Assembly: GCF_023218075.1 (NCBI RefSeq)
Contig: NZ_JALPTB010000021.1
Location: forward strand, 30,988 to 94,987
DNA from: Rhodococcus sp. HM1
GTDB taxonomy: Bacteria; Actinomycetota; Actinomycetes; Mycobacteriales; Mycobacteriaceae
Direction: 5' to 3'
Length of the DNA: 64,000 bases
The notes below the pieces were generated by a model that was given only the letters and a program-made list of their open reading frames with translations, was not told where the DNA came from and made no database searches. Numbering within the stretch: the first letter of the stretch is position 1; each line of letters starts with the position of its first letter. Position numbers and translations under genes: made by a program. Below, one piece after another: positions 16,731 through 25,249 of this stretch.

Positions 16731-17168
16731 ATGGCCGTGATGCCGATCGAGCGCGGCAAGATCCGCGAGTACGCCGCAGCGACGGGTGCCTCCCGAGCGG
16801 AATACCTGGACGACCCGTTCGCTCCGATACCGCCGACCTTCCTTGCCACCGTAGTTTTCTGGGACGACCTTCCACGCGTCTTCGACCTCCCCGAAACCCG
16901 CGCCGGATGTGCGGCGATCGGCGTGGTTCCCGATGTTCGCCGACTCCTGTCACTCGAGCAGGAATATGTATTCCACGGCGAGATACTGCACGCCGGCGAG
17001 ACGGTGGACACCGGATTGCGGCTGGATTCGGTCGATCTCAAGGAAAGGCGGTCGGGATCGATGGCGCTGGTGCGCTTCACCGTGACCTTCACGGATTCGG
17101 CCGGAGAGCTCAGGGCGGAATGTCATTACACCTCCGCCTTTCTCACTTCGGTGGGAGGTTCGGCATGA
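16731..17168 (+). CDS. MaoC/FAS1-like hydratase subunit A
   Basis: A 145-residue single hotdog protein of the FAS1-like dehydratase (HadA/HadC, ChsH2-N) type: MPIERGKIREYAAATGA at the N-terminus and QEYVFHGEILHAGETV in the middle. It lacks the catalytic Asp/His motif, which is found in the next gene. The ATG at 16731 lies 8 bases after the ATPase stop; the longer upstream frame is inside that gene. Its stop overlaps the next ATG. Expected to form a heterodimer that hydrates an enoyl-CoA or dehydrates the 3-hydroxyacyl-CoA. Confidence 0.88.
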   Translation: MAVMPIERGKIREYAAATGASRAEYLDDPFAPIPPTFLATVVFWDDLPRVFDLPETRAGCAAIGVVPDVRRLLSLEQEYVFHGEILHAGETVDTGLRLDSVDLKERRSGSMALVRFTVTFTDSAGELRAECHYTSAFLTSVGGSA

Positions 17169-17617
17169 CCACTTCGGACGTTGGCATCGAAGCGGGACAA
17201 GAGTTTGCGCCCCGCGAGTTCGGGCCCCTCACGATGACCGACATCGTGCGATATCAGGGCGCGAGTGGTGACCTGAACCCGATGCACCATGACGACGAAA
17301 TGGCACGAGCAGCGGGGTATCCCGCGTCGTTCAGCGTCGGCATGCTCGGTGCGGGGTATCTGGCCGCGTATTGCACCGACCTCTTCGGCACCCGGTCGGT
17401 GAGACGGTTCCGGACCCGATTCCGCAAGGTCGTGTACCGCGGAGAAGTGCTGACTGCGCATGCGGTGGTGCGCGAAATTCGGGGTAGTGGGGACGACGCA
17501 CGTGTCGAACTCGGCCTCGAACTGCTCGATTCCTCGGGGGCTGTGGTCGTCGACGGATCTGCCGAGTTTCTTCTTGACTCGATGAAGAGCATTGGTAGCG
17601 AAGAAGTTTCCGAATAA
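17165..17617 (+). CDS. MaoC-like (R)-hydratase subunit B
   Basis: A 150-residue hotdog protein with the hydratase-2 motif YQGASGDLNPMHHD; Asp36, Asn38 and His41 would be the catalytic residues. It overlaps the subunit A gene by 4 bases. The pair resembles HadAB and ChsH1/ChsH2-type enzymes, one subunit catalytic and the other structural or substrate-binding. Placing it inside an ABC importer operon, between the ATPase and binding-protein genes, links uptake directly to CoA-ester metabolism. Confidence 0.9.
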   Translation: MTTSDVGIEAGQEFAPREFGPLTMTDIVRYQGASGDLNPMHHDDEMARAAGYPASFSVGMLGAGYLAAYCTDLFGTRSVRRFRTRFRKVVYRGEVLTAHAVVREIRGSGDDARVELGLELLDSSGAVVVDGSAEFLLDSMKSIGSEEVSE

Positions 17618-17773
17618 CACGGACGCGCCGGGTATTGTGATGTGTGACACTGCGGGTTAGTGTTTCCAGCGAAGATCATAATCTTTCGGAAATTTCGAGG
17701 CCTGCATTCCATTGCACGACTGCACGATCGCACTCCGTGCTCGCATTCGAACCCGATCCGCGAAAGGACTTTC

Positions 17774-19330
17774 ATGTTCCGAAGTCGTTGGGCAGTCACC
17801 ACGGTTGCGTGTGTGGCTGTGGCCGCGTTGGTTTCCTCATGCGGCAGTTCCGAATCCTCCGCCGCTGCGGGACAGGGTGCAGTGGACACCAATGCGACCC
17901 TGTCGGTGGGGTGGACCCAGGCGGTGACCACGCTCGACCCGCATATGGCGACCTCCGACCTCGCGTCGTTCCGTTTCGGGCTCAACAATATCTACGACCG
18001 GTTGTTCACGGTGGACTATGAGGGCAAGCCCGACGGCATGCTGGTCACCGACTGGACCTACAACGATGACGGCAGTCGGCTCGTTCTGACGCTCCGCGAG
18101 GATGCATCCTTCCGGGACGGCACGCCACTCGATGCAGCGGTGGTGAAGGCAAATCTCGATCGTGCGCGCACCCTCGAGTCGCCGGTGGTCAAGCGCTCGT
18201 TGTCGGCGATCTCCGAGGTGAGTGCGACGGGGCCGTACGAGGTCACCATCGCGTTGGGTAAGCCCACCGATCAGTTGCCGTACCTGCTTGCCGGAGTGGC
18301 CGGTCTCATCATGAACCCGCCGTTGTTCGAGAGCGGTGATCCCAGCACGACAGCCGACGGATCCGGTGCGTACAGCATCGAGTCGTGGGCCCCCGGCGAG
18401 AAACTTGTGCTGGTGCGCGACCGGGACGACTACTGGGATGCCGACGCCGCCAAGCCCGCCCGCATCGAACACACGGGTATCCCAGATTTTCAGGCGTTCA
18501 CCAACGCCGTCGCCGGCGGTCAGATCGACATCGGCCAGTTCCAGCCCGGCAACGTCGCAGCAGTCGAGGGTCGTGACGGCCTCGTCACCGTTCCCGTCGA
18601 GCACGGTGTCGGTATGGAGATCGCGATCAACCGCAATGCGAAGCCACTGGAGGATTTGCGGGTGCGCCAGGCGCTCAACCACGCTCTCGACCGGGAGACG
18701 ATCACGGAGGCCCTGTACCCGGGTTCCCGCGTGCGGTGGCAGTTCGTCCCCGAGGGGCTCGCCGGGTTCGACGAGAGTCTCGAGGACATCTACCCGTACG
18801 ATCCGGAAAAGGCCAAGGCGCTCCTCGCAGAGGCGGGTTATCCGAACGGAATCGATCTCGGTGAAATCGCAGTGTCGTCGGCGACGACACCCGGCATGGT
18901 CGATGTCGTGCAGGAGCAGTTTGCAGCCGCGGGTATCCGGTTCGAGCCCCGTGTGCTCGACGGCGTCGAAGTGTACACCCAATTTGCGTCCGGGCGTTAT
19001 CCGCTGCTGATCGGGTTCTCCTCTGCCGGTATCAGTTTCGCGGCCGGACTCAACACACGCATCGGGCCGACCCAGAACCCTGCGGGCACGACCCCCGAAT
19101 ATGACACGTTGATCGCTGAGGTGACAGATTCTCGGCGCACCGAGGACGAGCGCACGGCAAGCAAGGTCGAGCTCAACAAGTACCTCACCGAAGAAGCGTG
19201 GGGAGTTCCGGTCGTCTGGGTTACCTACCCGTGGGTGATGAGCGACAAGGTCGGCAACTTCAGTACCGAGATGGACTACGCGACCACATGGGGTCCCTAC
19301 GACTTGAGGTACCTCACGGTCACCGAATGA
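17774..19330 (+). CDS. Family 5 solute-binding lipoprotein of the first importer
   Basis: A 518-residue extracytoplasmic binding protein. The lipoprotein signal peptide ends in LVSSC with the acylated Cys at about 23. The mature part has the family 5 pattern TTLDPHMATSDLASFRFGLNNIYDRLF, then FRDGTPLDAAVVKANLDRA and LRVRQALNHALDRETI. It would be anchored outside the membrane and deliver the ligand to the permeases at 12989-14823. An in-frame upstream extension has no homology; the ATG at 17774 follows GAAAGGAC. There is a 156-base gap after the hydratase genes, so it may also have its own promoter. Strikingly similar to the protein at 38142. Confidence 0.94.
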   Translation: MFRSRWAVTTVACVAVAALVSSCGSSESSAAAGQGAVDTNATLSVGWTQAVTTLDPHMATSDLASFRFGLNNIYDRLFTVDYEGKPDGMLVTDWTYNDDGSRLVLTLREDASFRDGTPLDAAVVKANLDRARTLESPVVKRSLSAISEVSATGPYEVTIALGKPTDQLPYLLAGVAGLIMNPPLFESGDPSTTADGSGAYSIESWAPGEKLVLVRDRDDYWDADAAKPARIEHTGIPDFQAFTNAVAGGQIDIGQFQPGNVAAVEGRDGLVTVPVEHGVGMEIAINRNAKPLEDLRVRQALNHALDRETITEALYPGSRVRWQFVPEGLAGFDESLEDIYPYDPEKAKALLAEAGYPNGIDLGEIAVSSATTPGMVDVVQEQFAAAGIRFEPRVLDGVEVYTQFASGRYPLLIGFSSAGISFAAGLNTRIGPTQNPAGTTPEYDTLIAEVTDSRRTEDERTASKVELNKYLTEEAWGVPVVWVTYPWVMSDKVGNFSTEMDYATTWGPYDLRYLTVTE

Positions 19331-19346
19331 CAGTGAAGCACGGAGC

Positions 19347-19379
19347 ACGCGCCGCCTGCCGACCCGGCGGGCGGCGCGT
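19347..19379 (+). terminator. GC-rich hairpin after the binding-protein gene
   Basis: Arms ACGCGCCGCC at 19347-19356 and 19370-19379 pair perfectly, with a further inner GCC/GGC pairing. It lies between the binding-protein and SDR genes on the same strand, so it could terminate or only reduce read-through. Confidence 0.55.
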
Positions 19380-19403
19380 CCCCGTTGAAGGAAAGTGGTG
19401 CAC

Positions 19404-20261
19404 ATGGTTGGTATGACGGTCGATCTGACAGGCCAGGTCGCGCTGGTGACGGGCGGCGGCGGCGGGATCGGGCGGGGGATTGCGCTGTCGCTCGCCGAGG
19501 CCGGCGCGGACATCGTCCTCGCCGAAATCGATCCGCAGCGCGCCGAACAGACCGCCGAGCTCATTCGCGCGTGCGACCGCAAGGTGCTGGCGGTGCAGAC
19601 CGATGTCATGGACACCGACCAGGTGCGAAACGCCGTCGAGCGTGCCGACAGTGAATTCGGTCGCCTCGACATCCTGGTCAACAATGCCGGCGGTGTTCGC
19701 GGCGGCGCGTTCGTCGACCAGAGCGAGCGTAGTTGGCGGCGGCACATCGACATCAATCTCGTCAGTATGCTCGCCGCGACCTCGGCCGCTGTCCCCCTCA
19801 TGCGGCGCGGCGCCCAGGGCGGTTCGATCGTCAACGTCAGCAGCATCGAGGGAACCCGCGCTGCACCGAACTTCGCGGTGTACGCGGCGTGCAAAGCGGG
19901 CATGCTCAGCTTCACACGCACGATGGCACTCGAGCTCGCCGCGGACGGCATCCGCGTCAATGCGATCACGCCCGACCAGACCGTGACGCCCGGGAACCAC
20001 GGGCAGCGTACCGGACCGATCGACGAATCAGCCTTCCTCGTCCGCGAGCCGGCACTCCAGGACGCAATGGACCGCTACATTCCCCTCGGGCGTGAGGGTC
20101 GCATCTCCGAATGCGGTACGGCCGTCGCCTTCCTGTGCTCGCCCCTCGCGTCGTACATCTCGGGCGCGACCCTTCCCGTGGACGGTGGTACGTGGGCTGC
20201 GTCGGGCTGGTCGCGGGGGACCGAGGGCACGTGGAACCTGGGAGACTTTCCCATCGGCTGA
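19404..20261 (+). CDS. SDR family oxidoreductase
   Basis: A 285-residue classical SDR. The cofactor loop is TGGGGGIGRG near 16-25, the NNAGG segment is present, and the active site has serines in NVSSIEG followed by YAACK. The C-terminus has ISGATLPVDGGTW. The ATG at 19404 was chosen because AAGGAAAG lies at normal distance; GTG codons just upstream and an ATG at 19413 are alternatives. Likely oxidises or reduces a hydroxy/keto intermediate with NAD(P)(H). It is the last gene of the importer cluster and converges with a ligase gene. Confidence 0.9.
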   Translation: MVGMTVDLTGQVALVTGGGGGIGRGIALSLAEAGADIVLAEIDPQRAEQTAELIRACDRKVLAVQTDVMDTDQVRNAVERADSEFGRLDILVNNAGGVRGGAFVDQSERSWRRHIDINLVSMLAATSAAVPLMRRGAQGGSIVNVSSIEGTRAAPNFAVYAACKAGMLSFTRTMALELAADGIRVNAITPDQTVTPGNHGQRTGPIDESAFLVREPALQDAMDRYIPLGREGRISECGTAVAFLCSPLASYISGATLPVDGGTWAASGWSRGTEGTWNLGDFPIG

Positions 20262-20289
20262 GTCGGTCCCCGGGACCGCAGGCAGTCGA

Positions 20290-20326
20290 GAGCCCTCCGA
20301 GTCAGCGTCGCCGGGTCGGAGGGCTC
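20290..20326. terminator. Bidirectional hairpin terminator
   Basis: GAGCCCTCCGA at 20290-20300 pairs perfectly with 20316-20326. It lies between the convergent SDR and ligase genes and overlaps the last codons of the ligase gene. Confidence 0.7.
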
Positions 20327-21831
20327 CACACGCCGGTCAGCTCGATGGTGTCGAGCAGCCCAGTCTTGAGAACCTTGTTTGTCGGAGTGCGAGGCAACGC
20401 GTCGGTCAAGGTGAGATACTTCGGGAGCGTGTGCTTGGGGAGGCGACTCGTCAGCCACTCGTAGAGAGTGGGCTCGTCCAGTGGGGAATTCTCGACGACC
20501 TCCGCTGCAATCAGAACCTCGTGTCCTGCAATGGGATCGGGAACTCCTAGCACCGCGCAACCGGAAAGCTGCGGGTGCTCGTCGATCACTGCCTCGACGG
20601 CGGTGGTCGAAATGTTCTCGCCCATCCGTCGAATCGTGTCCCCGGCTCGATGGAGAAACTCGAAGTTGCCGTCAGGATGGCGAATGACGATATCGCCCGT
20701 GTGATACCAGCCGCCGTTCAGAGCGCGTGCGGTCGCCTCCGGTTGGTTGAGGTAACCGACCATGATCATGAGGCGGTCGTCGGGCCGGATCCAGAGTTCT
20801 CCCGGTACGCCATCGGCGGCTGGTTGTCCGTGCTCGTCCACCACCTGTGCGCGATAGCCGTCGCGGACGCGTCCGCACCATGTGCGTTCGAGGTCGGGTG
20901 GGTTGCTCAGGACCAGCGGGAAGCCGACCTCGGTGGAACCGTAGAGGTCGTAGCACTTCACTGCGAATCGTTCGGCGAACTTCGCGGCGAGGGCGACATT
21001 GTGGCCGGCGAACACGGCCTCGAGTGGGTTGTCGGCGTCGTCGTCCCGTGGCGGCAAGGGCAGCAGGAGCGCGCTGAGGAAGGTGCCTGTGGTGCATCCG
21101 AACCTGCGCACGTCGTCCATTGTGGCCTTGGCCGAGAACTTCTCGCGGAACACGACCCTGCCACCTGTGCTGCACATGGTGACCAGCGGACTTCTTCCGG
21201 TCACGTGAAACATCGGGTGACAGTTGTAGGTCACGTCGTCGGGGCCGAGGGGAATCCGGTCGATGGTGGTGGCGAACTGCGCCCAATCCAGCACCACTCC
21301 CTTGGCCGGACCCGTGCTGCCGGAGGTGTAGATCACGCACGCGATGTCGCTCGGTGACGGCAGCGTCCGAATCTCGGTGGTGGCTGCATCCAGTGTCTCC
21401 CACTCGCCACGCTCGACAGCCCGAACCCGCACCGCAGGTCGGGTGTCTCGAATGCGATCGACAAATTCGGGTCGCGCCAGGCACAGCATCGGCGCGGCAT
21501 CGTCGAGGACATGTTCGAGGAATGCGCCGTTCAGGTCGGGGTTGACCGGTATCTCCACCGCACCCAGGCAACCGAGGGCGATCCAGACCATCGCGGCATC
21601 GATCGAAGGTGGCAGCAAGGTCGCGACATGGCAGCCGGGCCCGACACCGAGGTCTCTCAGATGCTCGGCCCAGCTGCAGACGCCGTCCCATGTCGCGCCG
21701 TAGGTGGCGCTGCCGCCCGTCACCTCCAGGAGAAACGGTCGGTCGGGTTCGGCTCGGGCGCGCGAGCGCAATTGAACGGGCAGTACGGAGGCGGGATCGG
21801 TTGCCGTAGCGGCGAGGGACGATGTAGACAT
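20302..21831 (-). CDS. AMP-forming acyl-CoA ligase
   Basis: A 509-residue ANL ligase. The phosphate loop IYTSGSTGPAKG is near residue 170, with LYGSTEVGFPL and HTGDIVIRHPDGNFEFLHRAGDTIRRMGENIS further on, and the C-terminal lysine in PRTPTNKVLKTG. The layout resembles the CaiC/crotonobetaine-CoA-ligase branch, but substrate cannot be assigned. The ATG at 21831 was chosen because upstream residues of the open frame are not homologous. It lies 13 bases after the lipocalin-like gene, so the two are probably one operon reading left from the divergent promoter near 22960. Confidence 0.9.
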   Translation of the reverse strand: MSTSSLAATATDPASVLPVQLRSRARAEPDRPFLLEVTGGSATYGATWDGVCSWAEHLRDLGVGPGCHVATLLPPSIDAAMVWIALGCLGAVEIPVNPDLNGAFLEHVLDDAAPMLCLARPEFVDRIRDTRPAVRVRAVERGEWETLDAATTEIRTLPSPSDIACVIYTSGSTGPAKGVVLDWAQFATTIDRIPLGPDDVTYNCHPMFHVTGRSPLVTMCSTGGRVVFREKFSAKATMDDVRRFGCTTGTFLSALLLPLPPRDDDADNPLEAVFAGHNVALAAKFAERFAVKCYDLYGSTEVGFPLVLSNPPDLERTWCGRVRDGYRAQVVDEHGQPAADGVPGELWIRPDDRLMIMVGYLNQPEATARALNGGWYHTGDIVIRHPDGNFEFLHRAGDTIRRMGENISTTAVEAVIDEHPQLSGCAVLGVPDPIAGHEVLIAAEVVENSPLDEPTLYEWLTSRLPKHTLPKYLTLTDALPRTPTNKVLKTGLLDTIELTGVWSPPTRRR

Positions 21832-21844
21832 TTCCGCTTTTCCC

Positions 21845-22927
21845 CTACTGGTGTGCGTGCCCGGTTCGGCCCACATCACGAAGGGCTCGCATGAGCTCGG
21901 CGAAGTGGTCGGGTTTCCAGCCGTCCTGATCTTCACCCCAGCCGATTCTTCCGTCGAACTCCCAGCGCATCAGCGCGTTGGCGCCGGTGCCGTGTTCGCA
22001 CATGTGGCTCACGGCGAAACCCTCGGCATCCATGGTGCGACCCGTGACGTCGACCAGCTGCACCTCCATATGAGCGCTCCACCCGGTGCGGGGATCGCGA
22101 TAGTTCCGCATGCGGCTGCGCGTCTTGTCGAGACGCTCGAACCGCCCGTCCTTCAACAGCCAGCCGACATTGAGCGGCGAGAATCCTGCGGCGTCGCCGT
22201 CCTGAGGGCGGACGAAACTCAGGAAACCGGTCTCGGCGCCGGCATGGCCGAAGATGTACTGGATGCGGCCACGGCCGCGTTGCCGCTCGACCTGCCGCCA
22301 GGACGGTCCACCGGGTTCGCGAACCGTGTATTCGCCCCGCAGGTGTTCGGGCTTGCGGCTCTGCAGGTGCGCGCCACCGCGCGGACCCCACGTACGGTCG
22401 CGGACGGAGTGGCAGTCGATCTCGATGCGCTCGCCGTCGAGGACGAGTTCGCCGGTGAGGTGACCGAGTTGATCGAAGTGGGGATTGAACATTGCGGGCG
22501 CCTCACCCGGCGTGAACCGTTGAGGCGAGTGCACGCTGCAGTGTTCGAACTCGATCGCGAACTTTGCGGCCGGGTCGGAGTAGGCGATGTGGTAGTCCAT
22601 GGTCGGATTCAGGGCTTTGACGCTGAAGCCGCCGGCAGGAAAGGTGATGTCGCGCAGGTCGGGATTGTCGATCATCGGAACCGGTCCCGAGTTGCGGAAG
22701 TACGCGAGGCGTCCGGGGTCGGCTCCGCGCGGGTCCCACGCGAACACACGCCACCTGACGGTGCCTTGGTTGGGCAGGTGTGCGGCGTGGAGCCACCCAC
22801 CGATTCGCCGTTCGGGGACGTTGAACGACCACCACGTCGTTTCCGTTTCGTGGGGGTCGTCGCTGAGTTGGTGGTAGGTGTCGTCTTCGGGGAGGAATGG
22901 TGCGTCGCCGACGGTGTTCGAGGTCAT
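21845..22927 (-). CDS. DUF7064/DUF7065-like (lipocalin-type) protein
   Basis: A 360-residue protein without signal peptide. It starts EDDTYHQLSDDPHETETTWWSF, contains the repeated beta-rich stretches expected for two lipocalin-like barrels, and has the conserved-looking RDRTWGPRGGAH in the middle. This matches the group of CrtC/AttH/Svf1-like proteins often found beside CoA ligases and kinase-like genes in actinobacterial catabolic clusters. Enzymatic function is not established; substrate binding or hydration has been suggested only by fold analogy. ATG at 22927. Divergent from the kinase-like gene. Confidence 0.75.
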   Translation of the reverse strand: MTSNTVGDAPFLPEDDTYHQLSDDPHETETTWWSFNVPERRIGGWLHAAHLPNQGTVRWRVFAWDPRGADPGRLAYFRNSGPVPMIDNPDLRDITFPAGGFSVKALNPTMDYHIAYSDPAAKFAIEFEHCSVHSPQRFTPGEAPAMFNPHFDQLGHLTGELVLDGERIEIDCHSVRDRTWGPRGGAHLQSRKPEHLRGEYTVREPGGPSWRQVERQRGRGRIQYIFGHAGAETGFLSFVRPQDGDAAGFSPLNVGWLLKDGRFERLDKTRSRMRNYRDPRTGWSAHMEVQLVDVTGRTMDAEGFAVSHMCEHGTGANALMRWEFDGRIGWGEDQDGWKPDHFAELMRALRDVGRTGHAHQ

Positions 22928-22957
22928 GTGCACGCTCCGAGATCGTGGAGATCTTGC

Positions 22958-22985
22958 CGATAGAGAACTAAGTGATATAAGTGAT
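22958..22985. promoter_or_regulatory. Degenerate palindrome with a TAAGTGAT direct repeat
   Basis: ACTAAGT at 22967-22973 is an intact right half of the shared palindrome; the left half (CGATAGA at 22958-22964) has three mismatches. TAAGTGAT occurs twice, at 22969-22976 and 22978-22985, a 9-base period. The site lies in the divergent region serving the ligase/lipocalin-like operon and the kinase-like/SDR operon. Confidence 0.45.
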
Positions 22986-23042
22986 CTGTACCATATCCGG
23001 TGGGGCGCGGTATAGGTGACCGCTCGAGGGCAGGACGAAACG

Positions 23043-24437
23043 ATGGCGACTGCGACAGGGAGTACGACCGAGCCCGAAGCGAACAACCTCTCCCGAGATC
23101 TCGTGGACTGGATCTGTGAGACGGCGAACGGCACCGTGGTCTCGGCCGATCGGCGACCCGGTGGCGGCCGGAGAGAAGCATGGGTGGTGGAGGTGCGCGG
23201 CGCGGACGGCACGATCCGCCCGCTGTTCCTGCGCTACGACCGTCTCGACCCCGAGGAGAAGGGCGACGATTTCACCCTGCACCGCGAGGCAGCGTTCTTC
23301 CGGGCGCTGAGCGGCACGGCGGTGCCCGTCCCGAACATCGTGGGGGTGCACCCGACCGAACAGGCCACCCTGTCCGAACTCGTACCCGGTCAGCCGTGGT
23401 TCTCCCGCCTACACGACGAGGATCAACGAGTCTCCGTCGCATCGGATTTCATACGCATTCTCGCCGAGATGCACCGCGTAGATCCGCACCGGCTCGGGTT
23501 ACCGGACCAGGACCCCGACGCGGACCTGCGCGTGCTCGTCCACCGCGAGATCGACGCATGGGAGAAGGTCTACCGCGACTCCGGGACCAGCGACCCGTTG
23601 ATCGATCTCGGGCTCGACTGGGTGCGCCGCCACGTGCCGGACGTCGACGGACCCGTGGCGATCGTGCAGGGCGACACCGGGCCGGGCAACTTCCTCTTCG
23701 AGAACGGCAAGGTCACCGCCGTCCTCGACCTCGAGCTGGGACACCTCGGCGACCCGCACGACGATCTCGCATGGGTCTCGGTCCGCGCGGTGCAGGAACC
23801 GTTCACCAACCTCCTCGAGCGGTTCGACGATTACGCGCGGGCAGCCGGAACCACCATCGATCTCGACCGGATCCGCTACTACCGGGTGCTCGCCGAACTG
23901 CGCATCGTGATCCTCGGGCACCGCAAACGTGCAGAGCCCGATCTGTTGGGTGAGGTCGGCAATGGCCTCGTGTACGGACTGCTGCACCGGAGACTGTTCC
24001 TCGAGGCCCTGGCCGACGTCGAGGGCGTGGAGGTCACCGAAGTCGATCCGGTGCCGTCGACGCCGGGAGAGCGGGACTGGCTCTACGACGCCGCGCTCGA
24101 GCAGATCCGGCAGATCATCGTTCCACGAAGCGAAGATCCGTTCGTGATCCAGCGCAGCAAGGGCTTGGCCCGAATCCTGAAGTACCTGCGTGAGGCATCC
24201 TCTGTGTCGGCGGCCGTCGAGCAGCAGGACCTGGACGCTCTCGAATCGGTGCTCGAATACCGGCCGTCGTCGGTGTCGGCAGGCACCGTCAAGCTGGTGA
24301 AGCGGTGCCTCGAGGGCACGGTGCCGCTCGGGACCACGGTGGGTGTGCTCCTGCGGCAGGTGGCCGGCGAGACGCAGGCGCTGCGTCCCGCAATGGGAGT
24401 GCTCGCGGACCGGCACTTCGATCCTCTCGGGCGATGA
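23043..24437 (+). CDS. APH-like small-molecule kinase (phosphotransferase family)
   Basis: A 464-residue protein with the aminoglycoside-phosphotransferase fold. The Brenner motif reads VQGDTGPGNFLF near 208-219 (HGDxxxxN type with Gln for His) and the metal site reads LDLELGHLGDP near 228-238. An unusually long C-terminal region of about 130 residues follows the kinase domain. In a catabolic operon, antibiotic resistance is unlikely. LvaA in levulinate degradation and the kinase domains of ACAD10/11 phosphorylate hydroxyacyl-CoA, and a similar role fits here. AGGA precedes the ATG at 23043. The next SDR gene overlaps its stop. Confidence 0.85.
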   Translation: MATATGSTTEPEANNLSRDLVDWICETANGTVVSADRRPGGGRREAWVVEVRGADGTIRPLFLRYDRLDPEEKGDDFTLHREAAFFRALSGTAVPVPNIVGVHPTEQATLSELVPGQPWFSRLHDEDQRVSVASDFIRILAEMHRVDPHRLGLPDQDPDADLRVLVHREIDAWEKVYRDSGTSDPLIDLGLDWVRRHVPDVDGPVAIVQGDTGPGNFLFENGKVTAVLDLELGHLGDPHDDLAWVSVRAVQEPFTNLLERFDDYARAAGTTIDLDRIRYYRVLAELRIVILGHRKRAEPDLLGEVGNGLVYGLLHRRLFLEALADVEGVEVTEVDPVPSTPGERDWLYDAALEQIRQIIVPRSEDPFVIQRSKGLARILKYLREASSVSAAVEQQDLDALESVLEYRPSSVSAGTVKLVKRCLEGTVPLGTTVGVLLRQVAGETQALRPAMGVLADRHFDPLGR

Positions 24438-25189
24438 CGGACACGCGCGGATTCGACGGAAAGATCGCTGTCGTCACGGGTGGAGCCCGGGGTATCGGAC
24501 GTGCCATCTGTGACAACCTCGCCGCCGCGGGCGCTCGTGTGGTGGTCGGATACCGTTCCAGGGCCGACGAGGCCGACGCTACGGTCGCCACCATCTGCGA
24601 CGGGGGTGGGGAGGCCGTCGCCGTGCAGGTGGACGTGGCGGACCCTGAATCCGTGACGGAGTTCATGGCCGGTGCGCGCCGTGAATTCGGTGGTCCGGTC
24701 GAATTTCTCGTGAACAATGCCGCCTATTCACGATTGCTCGAGGTCGACGAACTCACACCGCAGCGATGGGATCTGCTGTTCCGCACCAATGCCGGTGGGC
24801 CCTATCTCACGACCTGGGCGGTCAAGGACGAGATGATCGCGGCGGGTGGCGGTGCGATCGTGAACATCTCGTCGATCAACGGTGTCTCGGCGAACGCATC
24901 GACGATCGCGTACGGCGCGACGAAGGCCGCGCTGAACAACTTCACCCGCGGGTGTGCGCTCGCGTTCGCGAAGGACGGCATCCGGGTCAATGCCGTGGCT
25001 CCCGGACTGGTTCTGACCGAACAATCGGAGACGGTGACGGCAGAGCAGCGAGCCGCGATGGTCGAGACGATCCCGTTGGGACGGGGCGCAGCGCCGGAGG
25101 AGATCGCGTCGGTCGTGCGGTTCCTGCTGTCCGAGGAGTCCTCCTACATCACCGGCGAGACGCTCGTGGTCGCCGGCGGGCGTCACTGA
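24434..25189 (+). CDS. SDR family oxidoreductase
   Basis: A 251-residue classical SDR. Cofactor loop TGGARGIGRA, NNAA segment, active serine in NISSINGVSA, and YGATK as YxxxK. C-terminal SSYITGETLVVAGG is FabG-like. It overlaps the kinase-like gene by 4 bases, so the two are translationally coupled. The longer upstream frame lies inside the kinase gene and is rejected. Likely redox step on a hydroxy/keto acyl intermediate. Confidence 0.92.
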   Translation: MTDTRGFDGKIAVVTGGARGIGRAICDNLAAAGARVVVGYRSRADEADATVATICDGGGEAVAVQVDVADPESVTEFMAGARREFGGPVEFLVNNAAYSRLLEVDELTPQRWDLLFRTNAGGPYLTTWAVKDEMIAAGGGAIVNISSINGVSANASTIAYGATKAALNNFTRGCALAFAKDGIRVNAVAPGLVLTEQSETVTAEQRAAMVETIPLGRGAAPEEIASVVRFLLSEESSYITGETLVVAGGRH

Positions 25190-25212
25190 CATTCGCTACT
25201 GCACGCAGCAGT

Positions 25213-25244
25213 ACCGCACCGGATCCTTTCGGGTCGGGTGCGGT
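25213..25244. terminator. Bidirectional hairpin terminator
   Basis: ACCGCACC at 25213-25220 pairs with 25237-25244, with a further imperfect inner stem. It lies between the convergent SDR and epimerase genes. Confidence 0.65.
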
Positions 25245-25249
25245 GGCTG

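Noticed and set aside
17837..19969. 710-residue open frame opposite the binding-protein and SDR genes
   Set aside because: The + strand genes have clear lipobox, family motifs and cofactor loops; the antisense frame has no recognisable domain.
23043..24437. Aminoglycoside resistance gene
   Set aside because: Kinase fold is right, but the operon is catabolic, the C-terminal extension is unlike resistance enzymes, and no resistance or mobile context is present.
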